Source of the DNA: an uncultured Ardenticatenia bacterium
Lineage (GTDB): Bacteria; Chloroflexota; Anaerolineae; Promineifilales; Promineifilaceae
Direction: 5' to 3'
DNA length: 5,942 nt
Assembly: GCA_937858165.1 (NCBI GenBank)
Contig: CALLZA010000526.1
Coordinates: 1 to 5,942 of the forward strand
The translations under genes were made by a program, and so were the position numbers. Under the pieces are notes generated by a model. The model made no database searches. It had not been told where the DNA came from and saw nothing but the letters and a program-made list of their open reading frames with translations. Shown here one piece after another: positions 1 to 5,942 of the stretch (its first letter is position 1; each line of letters begins with the position of its first letter).

Positions 1-48
1 TTACAACGTGCATAGTTACTGTGTTAGTTGTTAGTGTTTTTTTTTTTG
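1..48. other. Non-genomic read-through noise with poly-T tract
   Basis: This is low-complexity, T/G-rich sequence ending in a run of eleven T (37-47) directly against the outer end of the P7 adapter. Read on the opposite strand it is an adapter followed by poly-A and then random bases, the usual output when a sequencer reads past the end of a short library molecule. No biological feature is supported, and it should be trimmed. Confidence 0.9.
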
Positions 49-114
49 CAAGCAGAAGACGGCATACGAGATCTAGTACGGTCTCGTGGGCTCGGAGATG
101 TGTATAAGAGACAG
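49..114. other. Illumina P7 / Nextera i7 adapter contamination
   Basis: The order is exact. Positions 49-72 are the P7 flow-cell sequence (begins CAAGCAGAAGACGG). Positions 73-80 are the 8-base index CTAGTACG, the reverse complement of the Nextera index CGTACTAG. Positions 81-95 are the i7 linker GTCTCGTGGGCTCGG. Positions 96-114 are the Tn5 mosaic end AGATGTGTATAAGAGACAG. Bases 115 onward are therefore the first inserted bases of a tagmented fragment. This is a library artefact left at a contig end, not a mobile element, although the mosaic end derives from Tn5. Confidence 0.98.
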
Positions 115-1427
115 GCCGGTCGCGGCAGGTGCGGTTCCTGATCGAGCCACAGGCCGAAACGCGCTTTCGCGTTGGTCTGTCGCTGACCTACGACGACCGC
201 AGCCGGCGCGACCGGGCGCTGGCTTTTGGCGACATGGTTAACCTGCTGCCACCGGTGCGCGAGTATACGCCCATCGCCAACCCATATTTGCCGGGTACGG
301 CACTGCGCAAGGACAGCCCATTGTTCTTCGGCCGCGAAGAGTTGTTCGACTTCATCGCCGAGCACGCCGGCGCCCAACGCCAGCGCAACGTGCTCATGCT
401 CGTCGGCCAGCGCCGCACGGGCAAGACCTCCGTCCTGCTGCGGCTGGAGGAGTATCTGCCGCCGTCGATCGTGCCGGTCTACATCGATTGCCAGTCGCTC
501 GGCGTCTCGCCCGGCATGCCGGCGCTGTTGCAGGAGTTCGCCTGGCACATCGCCGACACGTTGAGCACCCGCGGCCTCGACTGCCCCGTGGCCGACAGCG
601 CTCGCTGGCAGGACGACCCGGCCAGCGCCTTCCATCGCGAGTTCTTGCCGTCGGTGCGCCGCCTGTTACCGCCGGAAGCCACGCTGCTGCTGGTCTTCGA
701 CGAGTTCGAGGCGTTCGAGTCGATGGTCGCCGACGGTATCTTGCCGCGCACCTTCTTTCCCTACATGCGCCACCTGATGCAACACAGCACCGGGCTGGGC
801 TTTGTCTTCGTCGGCACGCGCCGGCTGGAGGAGATGAGCGCCGATTACTGGTCGGTGCTATTCAACGTCGCTCTCTACCGCAAGATCGACTTTCTAAGCG
901 AAGCGGCGGCCATCCGCCTGATCTGTGAGCCCGTCGCGCCGCACATCGTCTACGATGACCTGGCGCTGGACAAGATTCTGCGCGTCACCGCCGGCCACCC
1001 CTACTTCCTGCAACTGGTGTGTTACACGCTGGTCAAGCAGGCCAATCAGCAAAAGACGGGCTATGTCACCATCTCCGATGTCAACGTCGCCCTCGACGAG
1101 ATGCTGCGGCTGGGCGAGGTGCACTTCGCCTACCTCTGGCAGCGCTCCAGCCACGCCGAGCGCGCCCTGCTAGCCGCCGCCGCCCACCTCAGCGACCGCA
1201 ACGAGCCGCTGCATCCGGAGACGTTCATCGACTACCTACAGCCCTACAGCATCGAACTGGACCCGACAGAGATGACCGAGGCCCTCGGTTCGCTGGTGGC
1301 GCGCGACATCATGCGCGAAGTGACCGAGGAGGGCAAGGCGCTCTACGAACTGCGGATCGGGTTGGTCGGGCTGTGGGTAGCGCGCAACAAGAGTCTGAGC
1401 CGGCTGCACGCCCATCTGGAGAGTTAG
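115..1427 (+). CDS. AAA/STAND-type ATP-binding protein, 5'-truncated
   Basis: This is the C-terminal part of a P-loop ATPase of the Orc1/Cdc6-like AAA or STAND group. Numbering from the GTG at 129, residues 1-40 look like the end of a beta-rich upstream domain. An 'NPY..G' lead-in and FFGRE follow (about 51-70), then Walker A GQRRTGKT (93-100), Walker B LLLVFDEFE (186-194, with D191/E192), a sensor-1-like GTRR (229-232), a GHPYFLQ helix (289-295) and a probable winged-helix tail (about 320-432). The reading frame is open back to 115 and is closed only by a TAA inside the adapter (105-107). The GTG at 129 is therefore probably an internal Val codon, not the true start, and an N-terminal sensor or effector domain is missing. 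Family members act as NTP-driven switches; the partner and process cannot be told here. The gene ends 1 nt before a palindrome and converges on the phosphatase gene. Confidence 0.85.
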
Positions 1428-1428
1428 C

Positions 1429-1489
1429 TTGTAGCGCAGGTTGCTTCGCTCGCGCAGGGAAGGCGCGGGTAAAGCAATCCGCGCTACAA
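1429..1489. repeat. 61-bp palindromic element between convergent genes
   Basis: The arms are 1429-1446 (starting TTGTAGCGC) and 1472-1489 (ending GCGCTACAA). They match at 16 of 18 positions, and one mismatch is a G·U wobble in RNA. A second stem nests inside, 1449-1455 with 1463-1469, around a 7-nt loop and separated from the outer stem by a 2x2 internal loop. The element starts 1 nt after the ATPase stop codon and contains the last Leu codon and the stop of the minus-strand phosphatase gene. Neither side carries a clear U-tract, so a classical rho-independent terminator is not supported, though a bidirectional transcription barrier is possible. It resembles the element at 2747-2816, so a REP-like dispersed family is my inference. 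Confidence 0.85.
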
Positions 1490-1972
1490 CTCTTTGGGCC
1501 GCCAGAGATGGAGTAACTCGGCCGCGGTCTCGTCGTTCAGCTCGCGCCAGCGTGCGATGGACAGACGGAAGCAGGCCAGGGCGGCGGTCGGCATGCGCTC
1601 CTCGCGCCCGGCCAGGTCTGTTACCAGCTCCTCGATGCCCGGATTGTGCCCCACCAGCATCAGCCGCGTCACCGCATCGGCCGTGTCGCGGGCCACGTCG
1701 AGGAACGTCTCCGGGTCAGCCAGATAAAGCTCGTTGCTATACTGGATGTCGCCGCCATACTCGGCCGCCAGGGCGACCAGTTCGGCCGTCGTCGCCGCCC
1801 GGCGGGCGGCCGACGTGACGACGAGGTCGGGCGTCAGCTCGTGCTGCGCCAGCAACCGCCCCAGGCGCGGTGCGTCGCGGCGGCCGCGGCTGTTCAGCGG
1901 CCGGTCGAAGTCAGCCAGGTTGCCGTCGTCCCAACTGGACTTGGCGTGGCGGAGGAGCAGCAGGGTTTTCAT
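1484..1972 (-). CDS. sixA: SixA-like histidine phosphatase
   Basis: This 162-residue protein has the size and layout of the SixA branch of the histidine phosphatase (phosphoglycerate mutase-like) superfamily. Visible motifs are LLRHAKSSW at residues 6-14 (nucleophile His9, phosphate-binding Arg8), TSAARRAATTAE (53-64, second Arg at 57), NELY (80-83), and LVGHNPGIEEL (106-116, second catalytic His109). SixA proteins dephosphorylate phosphohistidine, for instance on Hpt or PTS proteins; the substrate here is unknown. There is no signal peptide, so it is cytoplasmic. The ATG at 1972 gives the canonical MKTL start. No Shine-Dalgarno is visible: the ten bases before the ATG are pyrimidine-rich and lead straight into the hairpin at 1983-2054. 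It follows clpP on the same strand (89-nt gap). Its final Leu and stop (TTG TAG) lie inside the palindrome 1429-1489. The symbol is by family similarity only. Confidence 0.88.
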   Translation of the reverse strand: MKTLLLLRHAKSSWDDGNLADFDRPLNSRGRRDAPRLGRLLAQHELTPDLVVTSAARRAATTAELVALAAEYGGDIQYSNELYLADPETFLDVARDTADAVTRLMLVGHNPGIEELVTDLAGREERMPTAALACFRLSIARWRELNDETAAELLHLWRPKEL

Positions 1973-1982
1973 TGAAGAAATG

Positions 1983-2054
1983 AAACCACAGATTACACAG
2001 ATTTCACAGATTCAAGCGTTCTTAAATCTGTGGAATCTGTGGAATCTGTGGTTT
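1983..2054. repeat. Long hairpin of iterated 9-bp units between clpP and sixA
   Basis: The left arm 1983-2012 contains three consecutive 9-bp units (CCACAGATT, ACACAGATT, TCACAGATT at 1986-2012). The right arm 2025-2054 contains three exact copies of AATCTGTGG at 2025-2051. The arms pair at 28 of 30 positions, one mismatch being a wobble, around a 12-nt loop. The element is AT-rich, unlike the surrounding GC-rich genes. It starts 7 nt after the clpP stop and ends 10 nt before the phosphatase ATG. On the minus strand the stem is followed by TTTCATTTCTTCA, moderately U-rich, so a weak terminator or attenuator is possible. Similar 'CACAGATT' palindromes are, from memory, common dispersed repeats in many bacterial genomes. 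Confidence 0.92.
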
Positions 2055-2061
2055 TCCTGTC

Positions 2062-2718
2062 TTATAGTTCGGCGGCGCCGTTGATGATGTGGCCGACGAG
2101 GCCGTAGTCGCGGGCCTGGCTGGCCGACATCCAGAAGTTGCGGTCGGTGTCTTCCTCGACCTTCTCGATCGGCTGCCCGGTCTGCTGGGCAAAGATCTCG
2201 TTGAGACGGCGGCGCATCTTGATGATCTCCTGCGCCTCGATGGCGATGTCGGCCGCCTGGCCCGACGCCCCGCCCGCTGGCTGGTGGAGCAGGAAGCGCG
2301 TGTTGGGCAGGCTATAGCGGTTCTCGCGCTCGGCCGCGGCGAAGATGAGCGCCCCCGCGCTGGCGACCCAGCCGGTGCCGATCACCTTCACCGGCGACTG
2401 GACGAAGCGGATCATATCGAAGATGGTATCACCCGATTCGACGTGGCCGCCCGGCGAGTTGATGAAGATGCGAATCTCGTCCTGCGACTCGGCATCGAGG
2501 ATGAGCAGCCGCTTGGTGATATCCATCGCCACCTCCATGTTGATCTCGCCATAGATCAGGATGGTGCGATTCTTCAGCAGCTTGTCTTCCATCGAGCCGC
2601 GCGCGTCATGCTTTTCGTCCGGCTTCTCATCCTCTTCTTCCGGCTCGTCATCCGGCTCGATGTCCGGTGGAAAGTCGTCGTCGTCATCCAACATGGGGTC
2701 GTCCCACGGGTAACTCAT
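2062..2718 (-). CDS. clpP: ClpP-family protease subunit, S-H-N triad, acidic N-tail
   Basis: This 218-residue serine peptidase (family S14) is a subunit of the tetradecameric Clp protease that works with AAA+ unfoldases in the cytoplasm. The core runs from about residue 44 (EDKLLKNRTIL) to the end. The nucleophile is Ser120 in ASAG and the His is His145 in LLHQP; also visible are INSPGG (86-91), GGASGQAADI (149-158) and MSASQARDYGLV (197-208). Spacings 120-145 (25) and 145-194 (49) match the usual triad, but residue 194 is Asn (codon at 2137-2139), not Asp. The usual short axial-loop N-terminus is replaced by about 40 acidic residues (five Asp at 11-15, then a Glu/Asp/Pro-rich stretch). The ATG at 2718 is chosen because TAAGGAGA sits 9 nt upstream; Met43 (ATG at 2592-2590) fits the core but lacks a ribosome site. 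It lies 107 nt downstream of eno and 89 nt upstream of the phosphatase gene. It could be a secondary ClpP paralogue beside a canonical copy elsewhere. Confidence 0.93.
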   Translation of the reverse strand: MSYPWDDPMLDDDDDFPPDIEPDDEPEEEDEKPDEKHDARGSMEDKLLKNRTILIYGEINMEVAMDITKRLLILDAESQDEIRIFINSPGGHVESGDTIFDMIRFVQSPVKVIGTGWVASAGALIFAAAERENRYSLPNTRFLLHQPAGGASGQAADIAIEAQEIIKMRRRLNEIFAQQTGQPIEKVEEDTDRNFWMSASQARDYGLVGHIINGAAEL

Positions 2719-2727
2719 CGGTTCTGT

Positions 2728-2733
2728 CTCCTT
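2728..2733 (-). promoter_or_regulatory. clpP ribosome binding site
   Basis: On the minus strand AAGGAG lies 9 nt upstream of the ATG at 2718, within TAAGGAGA. It decides the long start of ClpP, including the acidic tail, over the internal Met at residue 43, which has only GC-rich sequence before it. Confidence 0.85.
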
Positions 2734-2746
2734 AGATTAATTCGCA

Positions 2747-2816
2747 GTTCGTCGTCGAGCGCTTTAGCGCGGCGCTTGCCCGGCGGAAGACCGTGCCAAA
2801 GCGCTCGACTACAAAC
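2747..2816. repeat. 70-bp palindromic element between eno and clpP
   Basis: Arms 2747-2765 and 2798-2816 pair at 17 of 19 positions and share the core GTCGAGCGCTTT and its complement. After one mismatch the stem continues as 2767-2772 (GCGCGG) with 2791-2796 (CCGTGC), including one G·U pair, above an 18-nt loop. It begins 9 nt after the enolase stop and ends 13 nt before the clpP ribosome site. No U-tract follows on the minus strand, so transcription may read through. An mRNA-stabilising or processing hairpin, or simply a REP-like repeat, is more likely than a terminator. On the minus strand it opens with TTTGTAG, like the TTGTAG of the element at 1429-1489. Confidence 0.85.
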
Positions 2817-2825
2817 GATGGTGAG

Positions 2826-4160
<1,335 letters not shown>

Positions 4161-4164
4161 TCAA

Positions 4165-4193
4165 ACTATACTGAATCCTGCCCTACTCCGCAA
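4165..4193 (-). promoter_or_regulatory. Candidate sigma-70-type promoter for eno
   Basis: On the minus strand a -10 box TATAGT (4170-4165, 5 of 6 to consensus) is preceded by exactly 17 nt and a weaker -35 box TTGCGG (4193-4188, the TTG conserved). The predicted start near 4158 would give a leader of roughly 45 nt carrying the AAGGAG site. This is motif matching by eye only. It is the single AT-rich patch in an otherwise GC-rich intergenic region, which adds support. Confidence 0.5.
4167..4172 (+). promoter_or_regulatory. Possible -10 box for the divergent kinase gene
   Basis: TATACT on the plus strand (5 of 6 to consensus) overlaps the eno -10 box on the other strand (ACTATACT, 4165-4172). 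No convincing -35 box lies 16-18 nt upstream, and the start codon would be about 100 nt downstream. The rest of the 157-bp intergenic region holds no other clear signal. Confidence 0.25.
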
Positions 4194-4269
4194 CCCAACC
4201 GAACGGCCGGATAAAGCTCGGGTGTGGCCGGTTTGCGTCCGTCGCCCCGCGGCGATACACTGCCGCGCT

Positions 4270-5942
4270 ATGAGCGAAGGCCCGTCCGCAGTTCCTTCAG
4301 AAAACTTGCCCGCCCAGTGGCAACACTTGTGGCGCGATATCCTGACCGACCTGCGCGACGTATTCGACGTCCACTTCGTTTGCGCCACCTTCTCCTATCA
4401 TCTGGCGCGCCACACCGGCGCCAGCGCTTTGGTGGCCGTGGCCGACACACAGGCCAAGTGCTACGACGTCTGGCTCAACGAGCCGTCGGGCCGGGCCACG
4501 CAGATGCGCTGGTTGAACGCCGAGGCCGGGCTGGAACCGCTGCTGGCCCTCAGCGGCCCGACGCGGTTGGACAAGCTGGAGCGACCGGCAGCCGAGGTGA
4601 TCGGCGGTCGAGTCTGGCTGCTGGCCAAGCGCCGCCTGCTGGTCGCGCCCCTGCCGCGCGAAGAGCGTCTCTATAGCGCTCATCCGCCCGCCTTGCTGGC
4701 CCTGCTCGACCCCACGGCCCAGCCTGCCCTCGACGACCTCTTGCGCGAGGCCACAAGCCTGATGATCGTCTTCCTCGACCGCGCTGCCCTGCGTCAGGAA
4801 GTCGACCGCCGCACCGTTGAGTTCGCTGTCATCAGCGATATCAGCCGCGCGCTTAGCTCGACGCTCAACATTCAGCAGATCTACCAACTGCTGACCGGCC
4901 CCATCCGCCAGACCCTCAACGTGGAGACGCTATCGATCGGCCTGATCGAGCCGGTGACAGGCGACATCGTGTTTGTAGAGCGGCTGCTCGGCCCGATGTT
5001 CGAGCGGCTGCCGCCCATTCGTCTGAAGCGCGGTCAGGGCATCGCCGGCTGGGTAGCCGAACACAAAGAGCCGGTCATCATCACCGACGCCTACTCTGAC
5101 CAACGCTTCTTCTCCGGTGTTGACCGTCGCTCCGGCTTCCGCACCCACTCGATGATCTGCATTCCGTTGCAGGTGGACGAGCGCACCATCGGCATCCTGC
5201 AGGCCATCAACCGTCAGTTCGGCCGCTTCAGCGACCACGACTTGCAACTGATGCAAGCCCTGGGCGGCCCGCTGGCGGCGGCCATCGAAAACGCCAACCT
5301 CCACGCCGACGTGCTGGCCGAAAAGCGCCGCGTCGAGACGCTGTTCGCCAGCATGTCCGACGGCCTGGCCACGGTCAACGGTGACGGCATCATCACCCGC
5401 GTCAACGGCGCGTTTGCCTCCATGCTGGATAGCGAGATCGACGACGTCGTCAACCGTCTGCTCCACGAGCGTGTGCGCCCCAAGCAGGGTGACTTACAGA
5501 AGGTTGTGGCCCGCCTGCTGGCCGGAGCGGAAGAGTCGGTGCAACTGGCAACCGATCTGCTGCGCGACGACGGCCACGTCTTGCCGGTGCTCATCAGCGG
5601 CGCGCCGGTCTTCAACGACGCCGGAGCCATCCGCGAAGCCATTCTTGTCTTCAGCGACTTAACCCAGATTCGCGCGGTCGAGCGCATGCGCGACCACCTC
5701 TTCCAGGGCCTTATCCACGAACTGCGCACCCCGCGGGCCACCATCCCCCAGTACCCCCCCCTGCTACGCGACAGGGCGGCTCAGCCCGACAAGGCCGAAC
5801 GCTTCCTGGGCGTCATCGAGCGCGAGAGCGACCGCCTGCAACGCATGGGGCGCCAGATGCTCGACCTGGCCAAACTCGAAGCGCGCGAGATGCAGCGCAG
5901 CGCCGAACCAGTCTGGCTCAATCCCTTGATCACCGACACCTA
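4270..5942 (+). CDS. GAF-PAS sensor histidine kinase, 3'-truncated
   Basis: The frame is open from the ATG at 4270 to the window edge (557 complete codons plus two bases). No transmembrane segment or signal peptide is evident, so a soluble cytoplasmic sensor is likely. Residues about 15-175 form an alpha/beta region resembling a degenerate GAF domain. About 184-337 is a recognisable GAF domain (RGQGIAGWVAEHKEPVIITD at 254-273, MICIPL at 295-300). About 338-356 is a helical linker, and about 357-468 is a PAS domain (LFASMSDGLATVNGDGIITR at 358-377). A HisKA dimerisation domain starts near 470, with the H-box LIHELRTP and phospho-acceptor His483. The HATPase_c domain must lie beyond the window. 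The residues after the H-box (RATIPQYPPLL) deviate from the usual LATI.GYA.LL pattern and may reflect base-call errors. No Shine-Dalgarno precedes the ATG; an in-frame GTG at 4222 is an alternative with no better site. It is divergent from eno; ligand and response regulator are unknown. Confidence 0.9.
   Translation, partial: MSEGPSAVPSENLPAQWQHLWRDILTDLRDVFDVHFVCATFSYHLARHTGASALVAVADTQAKCYDVWLNEPSGRATQMRWLNAEAGLEPLLALSGPTRLDKLERPAAEVIGGRVWLLAKRRLLVAPLPREERLYSAHPPALLALLDPTAQPALDDLLREATSLMIVFLDRAALRQEVDRRTVEFAVISDISRALSSTLNIQQIYQLLTGPIRQTLNVETLSIGLIEPVTGDIVFVERLLGPMFERLPPIRLKRGQGIAGWVAEHKEPVIITDAYSDQRFFSGVDRRSGFRTHSMICIPLQVDERTIGILQAINRQFGRFSDHDLQLMQALGGPLAAAIENANLHADVLAEKRRVETLFASMSDGLATVNGDGIITRVNGAFASMLDSEIDDVVNRLLHERVRPKQGDLQKVVARLLAGAEESVQLATDLLRDDGHVLPVLISGAPVFNDAGAIREAILVFSDLTQIRAVERMRDHLFQGLIHELRTPRATIPQYPPLLRDRAAQPDKAERFLGVIERESDRLQRMGRQMLDLAKLEAREMQRSAEPVWLNPLITDT

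Noticed and set aside
96..114. Tn5 end as evidence of a natural transposon
   Set aside because: It is the engineered mosaic end, fused to the index and P7 sequences, so it comes from library preparation.
129..131. GTG as a true start codon of the ATPase gene
   Set aside because: The only upstream in-frame stop is inside the adapter, there is no ribosome site, and the protein begins in mid-domain, so the gene is 5'-truncated.
24..635. 203-residue minus-strand ORF ending in the adapter
   Set aside because: Its last third is translated adapter (YTSPSPRDRTRSRMPSSA) and the rest is antisense to the ATPase, which has clear motifs on the other strand.
1429..1489. Classical rho-independent terminator
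   Set aside because: The stem is strong but neither strand has a U-tract directly after it. I kept it as a palindromic repeat with only a possible barrier role.
1986..2051. CRISPR-like short repeats
   Set aside because: The 9-bp units are directly adjacent with no spacers, and the two sets are inverted to each other, so this is a hairpin repeat.
2590..2592. Internal Met43 as the ClpP start
   Set aside because: It would give a standard-looking core, but there is no ribosome site before it, whereas the ATG at 2718 has TAAGGAGA at good spacing.
4297..5466. Minus-strand ORFs opposite the kinase gene (4297-4887 and 4930-5466)
   Set aside because: The plus-strand frame encodes recognisable GAF, PAS and HisKA domains throughout; these are antisense shadows.

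Overview
The window looks like the end of a metagenome or draft-genome contig from a GC-rich bacterium. Gene content and protein style (a 'FFGRE' AAA ATPase, a GAF-PAS histidine kinase, palindromic intergenic repeats) suggest Chloroflexota, perhaps an Anaerolineae- or Caldilineae-like lineage. That placement is inference from protein flavour only. The first 114 bases are not genomic: 49-114 is a complete Illumina P7/Nextera i7 adapter ending in the transposon mosaic end, and 1-48 is a poly-T tract plus read-through noise. Real sequence starts at 115.

Layout: (1) 115-1427, plus strand, the C-terminal part of an AAA/STAND-type ATPase whose N-terminus is lost at the contig break. (2) A 61-bp palindrome (1429-1489) fills the convergent gap and overlaps the end of the next gene. 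(3) A leftward block on the minus strand runs in transcription order eno (4112-2826), clpP (2718-2062), sixA-like phosphatase (1972-1484). Each intergenic gap in this block holds a long inverted repeat: 2747-2816 between eno and clpP, and 1983-2054 (three 9-bp units per arm) between clpP and the phosphatase. (4) A divergent intergenic region (4113-4269) carries a good candidate eno promoter. (5) 4270-5942, plus strand, a multidomain GAF-PAS-HisKA sensor histidine kinase running off the right edge before its ATPase domain.

The minus-strand genes are housekeeping: glycolysis (enolase), protein turnover (ClpP) and a small histidine phosphatase. The ATPase and the kinase are signalling or regulatory proteins with no evident tie to them. 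I see no CRISPR array, transposase, tRNA/rRNA or defence island. The points most worth a second look are a ClpP whose triad Asp is replaced by Asn and whose N-terminus is replaced by an acidic tail, the palindromes embedded at gene boundaries (one supplies the last sense codon and stop of the phosphatase gene), and signs of base-call errors in the kinase H-box region near the right end.
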